Translations under genes and position numbers: made by a program | NCBI GenBank assembly: GCA_965230965.1 | Contig: OZ246401.1 | Span: 1-64,000 of the forward strand | Length of the DNA: 64,000 nucleotides | Reading direction: 5' to 3' | Origin: OLB23 sp965230965 | GTDB lineage: Bacteria; Patescibacteriota; Microgenomatia; UBA1406; HO2-37-13b | Notes under the pieces: model-generated | Seen by the model: only the letters and a program-made list of their open reading frames with translations | The model's database searches: none | Told to the model about the DNA's origin: nothing | Shown: positions 51,449 to 60,590 of the stretch, piece after piece | Position numbering within the stretch: the first letter of the stretch is position 1 | Layout: each line of letters opens with the position of its first letter

Positions 51449-52797
51449 ACTCGTTTAATATCTGCACCTAAAGCAGCTAGTTGAACTTCAATCTTTTCGT
51501 AACCTCGATCAATATGCGATGCGCCTAAAATAACTGATTCACCTTCAGCAACACAGGCGGCAATAACAAGACTCGCCCCAGCTCTAATATCTGTTGCGGC
51601 GAGCGCACCATTATGTAGTTTTGTGGGGCCGGTAATGCGAATCGCCTGCATAAGATTTGTTAGTTCTTCTTCAGAACTAATACCGAATTGATATATTTCT
51701 TTTGGATTTTTTACATCTGGCTGAAAAAACTCAATATGTGCACCAAGTTTTCGAAGCTCTTCAACATAGCCAAAACGATTTTCAAATACTGTTTCATGAA
51801 TTGTTGAAACGCCTTCAGCTTGTGTCATTAATATTGCCCAGGGGCCTTGTGTGTCGGTATTAAATCCTGGATGAGGCACTGTTGTTATGTCTGTTGCTTT
51901 TAGTGGTCCTTTATAGAAAAAACGCAATCTATTTCCTGTAGCTTCAAACCCGCCTCCCGCTTCAATAAGTTTTTCTGTGAAATCTGATACGTATTGCGCA
52001 TCCAATCCATGGACCACAATATCTCCTTTAGTCGCGACCGCAAAAACACCAAATGCAGCTGCATTAAGGCGGTCGCACATAATGCTAAACTCTCGAGAGC
52101 TATTTTTTAGTGTTTCAACACCGCTTATGATGATGCTTGTGCCTTCACGACGAATATTTGCACCAGATTCGTTCAAAAAACGAATCATATCATCAACCTC
52201 AGGCTCTTGTGCCGCATTATGAATTGTCGATTCGCCATCCGCAACAGCAGCAATCATTAATCCTAGCTCTGTTCCCGTATGTGATGGCTTTTCAAATGTG
52301 TAGGTTGTCCCTTGCAATCTAGCGCCCTTTAAAGATGCGTTATAGTAACCCGTTGAAGAATCATATGAAATGTGAACGCCAAATGATTCTAAAAGCTTGA
52401 TATGACGATCGATAGGCCGAGCTCCCAATCGACAACCACCGGGGTTTGGAATTACTGCTTTTCCAAACTTATATAAAAGTGGAGCAAACAACATAAATGA
52501 TGTACGAATTTTGGATCCATGCAGAAGATCAACTTCATGCAATGAAAGGCTACTGCCATCGACCAAAACGTCATGCTCAGCTACAAAATCGGCTTTTGCT
52601 CCCAGTTTCCGCATCAAGTGCATCTGTTCGTCAATATCGCTCAAATGAGGAATATTTTTGAAAGTTACCGGATGATCAAGTAATAAAGCAGCAATTAACA
52701 CCTTAAGCGCAACATTTTTTGCACCAGAAAGCTGAACATCGCCCTTAAGCGGCGCTCCCCCTCTTACAATAAACGCATTTTCTTCAGTTGTTTCCAT
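51445..52797 (-). CDS. murA: UDP-GlcNAc enolpyruvyltransferase MurA
   Basis: 450 residues. The active-site Cys that fosfomycin attacks is present in NPGGCRLGARPIDRHI near residue 120. LSGAKNVALKVL near 23 and PHPGFNTDTQGPW near 312 are other landmarks. It makes the first committed precursor of peptidoglycan. TATAAT lies 5 nt before the ATG, overlapping the murB stop codon, so murA may start an internal transcript. Confidence 0.97.
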   Translation of the reverse strand: METTEENAFIVRGGAPLKGDVQLSGAKNVALKVLIAALLLDHPVTFKNIPHLSDIDEQMHLMRKLGAKADFVAEHDVLVDGSSLSLHEVDLLHGSKIRTSFMLFAPLLYKFGKAVIPNPGGCRLGARPIDRHIKLLESFGVHISYDSSTGYYNASLKGARLQGTTYTFEKPSHTGTELGLMIAAVADGESTIHNAAQEPEVDDMIRFLNESGANIRREGTSIIISGVETLKNSSREFSIMCDRLNAAAFGVFAVATKGDIVVHGLDAQYVSDFTEKLIEAGGGFEATGNRLRFFYKGPLKATDITTVPHPGFNTDTQGPWAILMTQAEGVSTIHETVFENRFGYVEELRKLGAHIEFFQPDVKNPKEIYQFGISSEEELTNLMQAIRITGPTKLHNGALAATDIRAGASLVIAACVAEGESVILGASHIDRGYEKIEVQLAALGADIKRV

Positions 52798-52803
52798 ACT
52801 ATA

Positions 52804-53694
52804 TTATATAATGCTCACCTCTTGTTCGAGCTCCACATTATAATGGTCCTTAACTTTTTTCTTAATATCTGCCAATAATTCCTCGACATCATGTGTCGTC
52901 GCAGTACCATCGTTGAGTATGAAATTTGCATGAATATCTGACACAAATGCCCCACCAATACGATGACCTTTTAATCCAAGTTGATCGATCATCTTTCCAG
53001 CTGATTCTCCATTCACATTCTTAAAAAAACACCCTGATGTTGAAACGCCAAATGGTTGCGTTTGCTTTCTGTATGCCAAAGCGTCCTTTCCCTGTTGGAT
53101 AAGTTTTTCAGGATCATCTTTCATCATTGAAAATTCTGCCCACACCACAATTTCGCCAGTTTTTTGAATTGTGCTATAGTCATAGCCAAAATCAAAGTAC
53201 TCTTTATCAACAATTCTTGTCTCGCCTTCGCGTGTGACAAGCTGTGCTCTAACCAATGTATCACCGACATAATATGTTCTCTCCGGACTCACCCATTTTG
53301 AATTCATAAATAAAGCCCCACCTAATGTTCCAGGAAGCCCCAAATGATGCTCAAACCCAGACCAACCTGCTTCTGCTGTTTCTTTTGCAAGTCTCGTCAT
53401 GGAATAACCTGAAGTAATGCGTACTAAAACTGATGTTTCCGTTTCTTCAAGAACTTCTTTCGATGAAGCCATATTTCGTATAACGAGTCCTTTAATACCT
53501 GCATCGCTGATTACAATGTTTGAGGCACCACCCAACACACGTACGGGTATACGTACTTCATGAGCAAATTTTATCCCCTCAATCAAATCTTCTTCTTTTT
53601 CGGCCAACATATAATATTCAGCCGGTCCTCCCATTTTAAATGTTGAGTAAGGTTTTAAAATGACATTTTGTTGTAATGTGTCAAAAGAGATCAT
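52804..53694 (-). CDS. murB: UDP-N-acetylenolpyruvoylglucosamine reductase MurB
   Basis: 296 residues. FAD-binding domain with TFKMGGPAEYYM near residue 19, VLGGASNIVISDAG near 54 and HHLGLPGTLGGALFMNSKW near 115. The proton-donor position, Ser in E. coli (GSFFKN), is Cys here (SGCFFKNVNGESAGKMID near 225), a substitution seen in some lineages. It overlaps murC by 4 nt. Confidence 0.95.
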   Translation of the reverse strand: MISFDTLQQNVILKPYSTFKMGGPAEYYMLAEKEEDLIEGIKFAHEVRIPVRVLGGASNIVISDAGIKGLVIRNMASSKEVLEETETSVLVRITSGYSMTRLAKETAEAGWSGFEHHLGLPGTLGGALFMNSKWVSPERTYYVGDTLVRAQLVTREGETRIVDKEYFDFGYDYSTIQKTGEIVVWAEFSMMKDDPEKLIQQGKDALAYRKQTQPFGVSTSGCFFKNVNGESAGKMIDQLGLKGHRIGGAFVSDIHANFILNDGTATTHDVEELLADIKKKVKDHYNVELEQEVSII

Positions 53695-55073
53695 GAATTT
53701 TGTGCAAGTATAGTTTGTAACTCTTCGTGCATGTCATATACATCGCCGGCACCCATAGTAATAAGCGTTGTATCGTGCAAATCCTTGGTTTTCAATACAT
53801 CTAAAAGCTCATCAGCATTATACAGTTTTCCCAGTTCAGGCGTTGTAAGTTGTTCCTCTTTTTCTCTTTCTGAAGAGAAAATTGAGAGCACATAATGCTC
53901 ATCTGCTGTTTGTAAAGCCGCAGCAAATTCAGTTGCAAGTGCATTTGTTCTTGAAAATGTGTGAGGTTGAAAAATAACAAGAATACGATTATCTGGAAAT
54001 TTATGCCGAGCAGCTTCGATTACTGCAGCGATCTCTTTTGGATGGTGCGCATAGTCATCATATAGAAACGTACTATTTTTACTGCCTATTAGTTCAAAAC
54101 GGCGTTTTGAGCCTGTAAATTGAGCTAATCCATCGCTAACAAGGGGCATTTCAATCTTTGAAAGATGACTTACAAGAATAGCACAGGCAGCATTCAGAAT
54201 ATTATGTTGTCCTGGTAATTCGATGTGAAATATACCAAGATCTTCTCCTCTTAACGTACATTGAAAAGATGTTTCGTGAGCATTATCTTGAATCTGAGAA
54301 ATCACAAGATCGTCGCTTTCGCTTGTTCCATAACTAAAAAGATTGTCCTTTGGAAGTTCTGCAACAACTTTCGATAATGCAGGATCATCTCCACAGTACA
54401 CAACTTTTCCACTTTTGTTTAGTGTGGCAAGCATAAATTCGCCGAACACTTTTTGAACTGCTTCTAGATCTTTATAAACATCTGGATGATCAAAATCTAT
54501 ATTGGTACATGCAAGTATGTTGGGATGTTGGAAAGCAAAACGTGGGGTGTTATCAACATGTGGATTTGTAGCATACTCATCAGCCTCAACAATAATGTAA
54601 TCTGTGCCATTAAACATACCCCCATCCAGACCAGAGAAATCTGGCACTCCGATATGGTGAGCTCCTTTCAATGAGCTCTTTGAAAAAATAGTTGCGAGCA
54701 TTGCAGAAGTAGTAGTCTTACCATGAGAGCCACACACAGAAATGCGGAGCGCAAAATTATCCATTAACTCACCTAGTGCTTCAGCATGAGATTGTATCTT
54801 TATATTTTTTTCCTTTGCGGCGACATATTCTGGGTTTTGATCATTAGAATGCGCCCCGCTCACTACAATAAAATCAATATCATCCACAATATGATGCGCA
54901 TCAAAACCCTCATGAATTGATAAGCCATATTTATTTAAAACAGGATCGGTAATAAAATGAGTTGGTACATCCGAACCAGTAACAACATTACCTGATCTAT
55001 GATAAACAAGCGATAATGCTGTCATACCGACCCCTTTAATGCCGATCATGTAAATATTTTTTCCCGATATCAT
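53691..55073 (-). CDS. murC: UDP-MurNAc:L-alanine ligase MurC
   Basis: 460 residues. N-terminal Rossmann part (IYMIGIKGVGMTALSLVYHRSG), ATP loop SVCGSHGKTTTSAML near residue 111, and C-terminal ligase domain with YDDYAHHPKEIAAVIEAAR near 328. It adds the first residue of the stem peptide. It overlaps pgeF by 4 nt and murB by 4 nt. Confidence 0.96.
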   Translation of the reverse strand: MISGKNIYMIGIKGVGMTALSLVYHRSGNVVTGSDVPTHFITDPVLNKYGLSIHEGFDAHHIVDDIDFIVVSGAHSNDQNPEYVAAKEKNIKIQSHAEALGELMDNFALRISVCGSHGKTTTSAMLATIFSKSSLKGAHHIGVPDFSGLDGGMFNGTDYIIVEADEYATNPHVDNTPRFAFQHPNILACTNIDFDHPDVYKDLEAVQKVFGEFMLATLNKSGKVVYCGDDPALSKVVAELPKDNLFSYGTSESDDLVISQIQDNAHETSFQCTLRGEDLGIFHIELPGQHNILNAACAILVSHLSKIEMPLVSDGLAQFTGSKRRFELIGSKNSTFLYDDYAHHPKEIAAVIEAARHKFPDNRILVIFQPHTFSRTNALATEFAAALQTADEHYVLSIFSSEREKEEQLTTPELGKLYNADELLDVLKTKDLHDTTLITMGAGDVYDMHEELQTILAQNS

Positions 55074-55735
55074 ATTATTTTTTCAATGAAGCTATACATT
55101 GATATTACTTGGTTATCTCTATTATACGAAGAAAATATTCCGCTATGGCAACGTGTACAGTCAAGTACATACTCAATATTTTTTGAATCAATACCTGTCG
55201 CAACAAGCATCTCGTAATTAAGTCGCAACAAATTCAACATACTATCGTCATTATTGCGCACAAATATTTTGTCCTGAAGTTCGGGAAATGATGTTTCAAA
55301 AAGTTTTTTTCTTTCACCAAAAATCTTGTAACAGCAAGCTCCTATACATGGTCCGATCGCAACTCTTATGTTAGAAATATGAGAACCATTTGTTTTGAAT
55401 TGTTCAACCATTTTTTGTGGGAGCTTCTTCAATGTGCCTCTCCAACCCTGATGCGAAGCACCAATAAAGCCTGTCACAGTATCATAAAAGAGTATTGGCA
55501 CACAATCTGCAGTTCTCACAACTAGCATTTTTTTTTCGTTAGTAACCATACCATCTGCTTTTTCCTTTTTTGTTTCGCTATTTTTCAATATCTCAACTAT
55601 TCGATGACCATGCACTTGTTCTAATGAAGAATATTCTTCCGGGAGATCAGACAATGTTAAGAGAGATGTACCAAATGCTGCATTAACTTCTTTTGGAAAG
55701 ATCTGGGGCACAATGCGATCACGTTTATATATCAT
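55070..55735 (-). CDS. pgeF: peptidoglycan editing factor PgeF (YfiH/laccase-domain)
   Basis: 221 residues. LEQVHGHRIV near residue 38, RTADCVPILFYD near 76, SHQGWRGTLKKL near 94, IGPCIGACCYKIF near 126 and CTRCHSGIFSSYNRD near 193 give the copper/zinc-type His-Cys site of the family. In E. coli PgeF cleaves wrongly made UDP-MurNAc-L-Ser, a MurC side product. Here it is wedged between murE and murC with 4-nt overlaps on both sides, which fits editing of MurC errors. Confidence 0.92.
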   Translation of the reverse strand: MIYKRDRIVPQIFPKEVNAAFGTSLLTLSDLPEEYSSLEQVHGHRIVEILKNSETKKEKADGMVTNEKKMLVVRTADCVPILFYDTVTGFIGASHQGWRGTLKKLPQKMVEQFKTNGSHISNIRVAIGPCIGACCYKIFGERKKLFETSFPELQDKIFVRNNDDSMLNLLRLNYEMLVATGIDSKNIEYVLDCTRCHSGIFSSYNRDNQVISMYSFIEKII

Positions 55736-56946
55736 TGTTTAAGAATAAGTGCTTTACGAACGGCCCTATACTCATCCCACGAATACTCTTTTTTTCCTCT
55801 TGCCAGGCTCTGTTCATGGCCCTTTCCAGTCAACACAACAACATCACCTTTCTTTGCCAAACTAATTGCAAATGATATTGCCTCCTGTCGACGCTCTTTA
55901 ATAACATATTCTTTCTTTTCAGGAGTTTTATTTTTGGCTTTTGTAAATCCATGCTCATTGAGCCCTTTGATAATTGCCTTTGTTATCGAACTAAAGCGTT
56001 CTGTACGATAATCCTCTTCTGTAACAATAACAATGTCAGCCGATTCTCCGCTCGCTCGACCCATATCAGGTCTTTTCTCTGCATCACGTAAACCTGCCGA
56101 GCCAAAGACGTGAATAATGCGTCCTTTTGATGATTTTAGTTCTTTTAGAAGTTTTCTGATCGAATTTGGCGTATGTGCAAAATCAATAAAAACTCTGAAA
56201 TCCTGATCATACACACAATCTAACCTCCCTTTAGGCAAGGTAAATGTGCGAATTCCTTTAAGAATTTCGCTCTGCGACAATCCAATTTCGCGGCAACATG
56301 CCAAAGCAGCCATGATGTTTTCCCTATTAAAATCCTCTTGAAACGTGGTTTTTATTTTGTCAGACCATACATAATTTGCCTCAGTATCATGCAATGAAAA
56401 AGTAACAAACTCCTTTTTATTAGCAAGTAATATTTTTGCAACTTCCTGGAAAGATTCATCATCTTTATTTACTATGGCCGCTTTTTCTGCCCACAAAAGC
56501 AATTTAACTTTTGTTTTTAGATAATTTTCATAGGTTTTATGATAATCAAGATGCTCATTAGTCACATTTGTCAAAATCGAATAGGCAAATCGAACCCATC
56601 CAACGCGATACTGATCAATACCATGTGAGGTTGTTTCTATAACAAAATATTCACATCCTTTTTCTGCGGCTTTACGCATATTTTTTTGGATATCCCATCT
56701 ACTTTGCGTTGTCACATGCAAGCCTGTATCAGAAATATCACCAGCAATATCAGCGTAAACAGAAGAAGTCAGAGAGACGCTTTTTCCTGCTGATTTAAGA
56801 ATGTGATAGAGAAGATGAGAGGTAGTTGTTTTACCATCAGTACCAGTAACACCAATAACCTTGAGCGATCGGCTGGGAAAGCCATATTTTAAATTCGCTG
56901 CAAGCGCCTCAAACCAATGTACAGTGTTTTTTAGTTTTCTTATCAT
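55732..56946 (-). CDS. murE: MurE-like UDP-MurNAc-tripeptide ligase, short N-terminus
   Basis: 404 residues, about 90 less than usual: the N-terminal uridine-binding domain is almost absent. ATP loop VIGVTGTDGKTTTSHLLYHI near residue 31, ETTSHGIDQYR near 106, carbamylated-Lys region YLKTKVKLLLW near 147, and DFAHTPNSIRKLL near 243. The specificity loop normally reading DNPR (diaminopimelate) or DDPN/DNPA (lysine) is EDYR in VTEEDYRTERF, so the third residue of the stem peptide cannot be predicted. Confidence 0.88.
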   Translation of the reverse strand: MIRKLKNTVHWFEALAANLKYGFPSRSLKVIGVTGTDGKTTTSHLLYHILKSAGKSVSLTSSVYADIAGDISDTGLHVTTQSRWDIQKNMRKAAEKGCEYFVIETTSHGIDQYRVGWVRFAYSILTNVTNEHLDYHKTYENYLKTKVKLLLWAEKAAIVNKDDESFQEVAKILLANKKEFVTFSLHDTEANYVWSDKIKTTFQEDFNRENIMAALACCREIGLSQSEILKGIRTFTLPKGRLDCVYDQDFRVFIDFAHTPNSIRKLLKELKSSKGRIIHVFGSAGLRDAEKRPDMGRASGESADIVIVTEEDYRTERFSSITKAIIKGLNEHGFTKAKNKTPEKKEYVIKERRQEAISFAISLAKKGDVVVLTGKGHEQSLARGKKEYSWDEYRAVRKALILKQ

Positions 56947-56950
56947 GTGA

Positions 56951-58612
56951 CTAGTTTGGAGCTATATTATACTCCACAAACAAATCTTTTGCTATGCTGA
57001 AGAAGAGTGGTGCAGCAGTTTCTGACGCCCACTGCGAGGTTTCTGGTTGACTCAAACTAACCAAAATAATAAACTGCGGTTTATCAACTGGAGCAAATCC
57101 AACAAAAGATGCATTTGTTTTTGTTGCATCATACGAACCTGATAAAGCTATTTGAGCAGTGCCTGTTTTTCCTCCTATGCGATACCCCTTAGGAATATTC
57201 CATTTAGCTTCACCATGCTTGACAGTTTCTTCCAGCATTTTTCTAATTTCTTTAGAGGTTTTTTCGCTAATCACCTGACGTAATTTTTTAGGCTTAATTT
57301 CTTTCACATCACCATTTTCTGCAATGAGTTCCTTAACTACATACGGCTTTACAATCCATCCTCCATTAACAAGCGATGAAAAAGCTGTGAGCATTTGAAT
57401 TTGTGATACGGCGATACCCTGACCAAACGTTACCGTTGCATAATCAATTGGATACCACGCCTTCTTTGCCTTTATACGGGTAGTAACCTCGCCTTGTAAA
57501 TCAATACCTGTTTGTCCATCAAAACCATATTTGGATAGATATTCAAGTTTCTTTTCATCTCCTAATTTTTCACCAATATGGACCATCCCTACATTGGAAG
57601 ATGTTTGTAGAATACGCGAAATAGAAATTGTGCCGTTATATTCGTCGTTCCAGGTGTGAATAAAGTAGGTACCAACCTGAATAGGTCCCTTTTCGTCATA
57701 GGTGTCATCAGCCTTAATGGCCTTTTCTTCGAGCGCTGCAGCGACTATAAGAGGTTTAAAAATGGAACCTGGCTCAAATGTGTCTGAAATTATTGGGTTA
57801 CGAAATTCATCCTGACTGAATTCAAAATATTTGTCAGGATCAAAATCTGGCAGACATGCCATGGCAAGAATCTCTCCCGTATTTGGATTTGCAACTGTTA
57901 CGCAGCCCCTTTTTGCTCGATATTTCTCCATTGCAGCCTGTAGTTCTCGCTTTACTATCATCTGTGACGTTTTATCTATAGTGAGCACAAGATCACGTCC
58001 ATTCTCACCTTTTAAACGATTTTGCGTTCCTATAACAATTGGTCTTCCGATAATATCCCGCTCCGTTTTTAATATACCCGGAAGACCCTCAAGATCTTTA
58101 TGATAGAAGCCTTCTACACCAAAATAACCAAGACTATCACCTTCATCATCCTTTCCAACAAATCCGAGCAACTGTGCAGCAATTGATGCTTCGGGGTAAT
58201 ATCGCTTTTTATACTCATCAAAGCCAATACCTGGAATCTTTTGGCTTTCTAACTGCTTTTTTTGGTCTTCAGACACATTGTAAACAAGTGGCACCCATTG
58301 CTTTTCTTTTTTAAAACGTGCCTCTAAAGTCGCCTCACCAACATGCGTTACTTCATCAACCTGTCGTAATAGCTTCCAAGAATCAGTGATATTTTTAGGC
58401 TCGCCGAAGAGCGTGTAGTACGACTGATTAACAACCAACGGCTCCATATTCCGATCATAAATCTTACCTCTTGAAGGCTCTATGCGGGATGAACGCAGAT
58501 AATTATTAGGTGTATATAATGTTGAAGCAATAACTTGGATGTAAAAAAGCTTTGCTACTATTCCACAAAGAAAGAATATGAAAACAAATGCCAAAACATA
58601 TATTCTACGCAT
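56951..58612 (-). CDS. ftsI: penicillin-binding protein (FtsI/PBP2-like transpeptidase)
   Basis: 553 residues. N-terminal membrane helix (about 4-26), dimerisation domain with EPSRGKIYDRNMEPL near 47, and the transpeptidase domain with SxxK in EPGSIFKPLIVAA near 282, SxN in TSSNVGMVHIGE near 338 and KTGTAQ in IGGKTGTAQIAL near 484. It crosslinks septal peptidoglycan with FtsW. No PASTA domain. It lies between ftsL and murE as in most dcw clusters. Confidence 0.95.
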   Translation of the reverse strand: MRRIYVLAFVFIFFLCGIVAKLFYIQVIASTLYTPNNYLRSSRIEPSRGKIYDRNMEPLVVNQSYYTLFGEPKNITDSWKLLRQVDEVTHVGEATLEARFKKEKQWVPLVYNVSEDQKKQLESQKIPGIGFDEYKKRYYPEASIAAQLLGFVGKDDEGDSLGYFGVEGFYHKDLEGLPGILKTERDIIGRPIVIGTQNRLKGENGRDLVLTIDKTSQMIVKRELQAAMEKYRAKRGCVTVANPNTGEILAMACLPDFDPDKYFEFSQDEFRNPIISDTFEPGSIFKPLIVAAALEEKAIKADDTYDEKGPIQVGTYFIHTWNDEYNGTISISRILQTSSNVGMVHIGEKLGDEKKLEYLSKYGFDGQTGIDLQGEVTTRIKAKKAWYPIDYATVTFGQGIAVSQIQMLTAFSSLVNGGWIVKPYVVKELIAENGDVKEIKPKKLRQVISEKTSKEIRKMLEETVKHGEAKWNIPKGYRIGGKTGTAQIALSGSYDATKTNASFVGFAPVDKPQFIILVSLSQPETSQWASETAAPLFFSIAKDLFVEYNIAPN

Positions 58613-58621
58613 ATCTTATGC

Positions 58622-58963
58622 TTATTGTGCCATAGCATAATTTGGTTTTTCGAAGAAAACCGGCTCAGCTTGTTTCGTGAAGCCAAGTTGCTCGGCAGAA
58701 TAGGCCAAAGAAGTAAGAGAACTTTCTGCATACATTTTCTTTTGAAGATACTCATTTTCCTTTCTGATTTCTGTAATGTCGTGTTCCAGAAGAGATATGT
58801 TGTCAGAAAGGTGCACAGATTTTGCAAACACCACAATATTTCCTAACATTAAGGCAAGAATCATAACGACACCAATGCATTTTGCTATAAAAAGCTTGCT
58901 CATTTTTGAACTCACATTGTGTTCCTTATGCTGGCCCCTCATTTTATGTTGTTTCCAAAGCAT
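58622..58963 (-). CDS. ftsL: FtsL-like division protein
   Basis: About 113 residues from MLWKQHK; an ATG 15 nt upstream would overlap rsmH. A basic N-terminus, one membrane helix (about 28-48, GVVMILALMLGNIVVFA) and a leucine-zipper-like coil (about 55-85) match FtsL in layout; sequence conservation is too low for more. Its position between rsmH and ftsI is the standard one. Confidence 0.8.
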   Translation of the reverse strand: MLWKQHKMRGQHKEHNVSSKMSKLFIAKCIGVVMILALMLGNIVVFAKSVHLSDNISLLEHDITEIRKENEYLQKKMYAESSLTSLAYSAEQLGFTKQAEPVFFEKPNYAMAQ

Positions 58964-58964
58964 G

Positions 58965-59786
58965 TTATTTTTCTGCAATCCTTAGTTTTGCTGATCTTTC
59001 AAAACTCTTTTTATAACTTCCTTTTATTGGTTTTTTATTAATTTCTTTAAAACCAACCTTTATCAACTCCTGTTTGACTACTCGATCTTCACCTGGGTGA
59101 AACGTTATTATTGCAATTCGTCCACCTGGTTTTAAAATCTCGTAGCTTCCCTTGATTCCTGCGCTGATATTCTCATATTCATGATTAACTTCCATGCGCA
59201 GAGCTTGAAATATGCGTGCTACTGTCTGTGCGCTATTATCTGGCGCCATTACCTCTTTCAAGTCTCCTACTGTTTCAATTTTTCTCAAAGTACGGGCGCG
59301 GACAATATGTTCCACAATTGCCCGAGAACTGAGTTCTTCAGCGTTTCTCGTAAAAATTTCATATATGTCATCTTTTGTAAAGTTATTAACTATGTCTGCG
59401 GCAGTCACTTCTAATACATTGTTCAGCCGCATGTCCAAAGGCTCTTCATCCTTTTCATAACTAAAGCCCTTTCCACTTTCTCGAATCTGCTCCATCGAAA
59501 GTCCTAGATCAAACAAAATGCCATCACAAGGGACAAAGTTGTTTTCCTTAGCCACTTCGGCTATATCAGCATAGTTTGCCTCTATAAGCGTAATGCCTAA
59601 GTCTCGTAACCCATCCGCGTAGCTGGAGACAATATGATTGTCCCACTCTAACGCTAAAACACTTGCCCCTTGATTGGCAATCAGTCGGCTATGTCCGCCA
59701 ACTCCGAAGGTTGCGTCAACATAGAGACCGTTTTTTTGAACGAGTAAACTTCCGACTGCTTCGTGTAAAAGTACTGATGTATGCAT
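58965..59786 (-). CDS. rsmH: 16S rRNA m4C1402 methyltransferase RsmH (MraW)
   Basis: 273 residues. SAM-binding start HTSVLLHEAVGSL and VDATFGVGGHSRLI near residue 22, DGILFDLGLSMEQI near 90, LDMRLNN near 117 and the C-terminal IAIITFHPGEDRVVK near 224 (usually FHSLEDR). It methylates a cytosine in the P site of 16S rRNA. It follows mraZ by 4 nt. Confidence 0.95.
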   Translation of the reverse strand: MHTSVLLHEAVGSLLVQKNGLYVDATFGVGGHSRLIANQGASVLALEWDNHIVSSYADGLRDLGITLIEANYADIAEVAKENNFVPCDGILFDLGLSMEQIRESGKGFSYEKDEEPLDMRLNNVLEVTAADIVNNFTKDDIYEIFTRNAEELSSRAIVEHIVRARTLRKIETVGDLKEVMAPDNSAQTVARIFQALRMEVNHEYENISAGIKGSYEILKPGGRIAIITFHPGEDRVVKQELIKVGFKEINKKPIKGSYKKSFERSAKLRIAEK

Positions 59787-59790
59787 ATGC

Positions 59791-60189
59791 TTACATCTTT
59801 ATGGTCGTGAGATATTTTTCCCACGTTCCTTCATCCCAAATTTCAAAGTGATCTCCAACCCCTATAATCTTCATTTTCTGTGATGAAAACTTCATATATT
59901 GTGTCAATGACTTGGGGAGCACGATGCGTCCCTGATCGTCTATGACAAGCTCCTGTGCTCCTGAAAAGAGCATTCTTCTCTTATCAATCTGTTCTTTTTC
60001 AAGGAGCGATACGGTGTTTATTTCGGCTGTTCTGCGTGTCCAATCGTCTCTGTCGTATCCGGCAAGACATACGTCAAAGCCTTTTGTGACAACGCATACG
60101 TCGCCTTTCAAATTCTCTCGTATCTTCTTCGGGATAGCGATTCTTCCTCCGTCCGTAACTGATACTGAATATTCACCGAAAAACACCAT
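59791..60189 (-). CDS. mraZ: transcriptional regulator MraZ
   Basis: 132 residues from MVFFGEYSVSVTDGGRIAIP; 20 upstream codons would cover the promoter and are rejected. Two AbrB-like SpoVT domains: GGRIAIPKKIREN near residue 14 and QGRIVLPKSLTQYMKF near 90. MraZ binds repeats upstream of itself and represses the dcw cluster in E. coli. I could not find clear triplicated GTG-containing repeats in the short space upstream of this start. Confidence 0.93.
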   Translation of the reverse strand: MVFFGEYSVSVTDGGRIAIPKKIRENLKGDVCVVTKGFDVCLAGYDRDDWTRRTAEINTVSLLEKEQIDKRRMLFSGAQELVIDDQGRIVLPKSLTQYMKFSSQKMKIIGVGDHFEIWDEGTWEKYLTTIKM

Positions 60190-60197
60190 TACTAACC

Positions 60198-60227
60198 ATA
60201 ATACACCGTTTATTTCACGTCTGTCAA
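60198..60227 (-). promoter_or_regulatory. dcw cluster promoter before mraZ
   Basis: Minus strand: a perfect TTGACA (60222-60227), 18 nt and TATTAT (60198-60203), then 8 nt to the ATG at 60189. It is the best -35 in the window and predicts a nearly leaderless mraZ mRNA. Confidence 0.7.
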
Positions 60228-60271
60228 GGAGTATTTGAGGCAAAAACACACTACTGGTAGGGTCACTTTGA

Positions 60272-60277
60272 TATAAT
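60272..60277 (+). promoter_or_regulatory. -10 box of the MazG-like gene, leaderless
   Basis: Perfect TATAAT with 7 nt to the ATG at 60285. No clear -35. Confidence 0.55.
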
Positions 60278-60284
60278 ATGAAAT

Positions 60285-60584
60285 ATGAAAAGAAAGTTGA
60301 TCCGCGACAACATTCTTGACATCATTTCTGCCTCAGGTCGACAGCCTATGAGTCACGTTGCTAATGATGTTGAATATGAACAAGCTCTTAAAGAGAAACT
60401 TGTTGAAGAGGTACAGGAGTACCTTGAAAATCCTAACTCTGATGAACTCGCAGATATTCAGGAAGTGCTCAATTCGTTGATAGAGCTCAATGGTGATGAT
60501 ATAGAATCAATACGACTTGATAAGAAAACCCGCAATGGCGGCTTTGCTTCCCGCATCATTCTCGATGATATTATTGAAAGCTAA
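60285..60584 (+). CDS. MazG/PRA-PH-like nucleotide pyrophosphohydrolase
   Basis: 99 residues. KLIRDNILDII at the start, EKLVEEVQEYLENPNSDELADIQEVL near residues 37-63 (the Glu/Asp metal-binding helices) and DKKTRNGGFASRIIL near 78 match the all-alpha NTP pyrophosphohydrolase superfamily, close to a phosphoribosyl-ATP pyrophosphohydrolase-like group. It is likely a house-cleaning enzyme, since no histidine pathway gene is near. It is convergent with the gene at 60591. Confidence 0.85.
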   Translation: MKRKLIRDNILDIISASGRQPMSHVANDVEYEQALKEKLVEEVQEYLENPNSDELADIQEVLNSLIELNGDDIESIRLDKKTRNGGFASRIILDDIIES

Positions 60585-60590
60585 GTCTAC

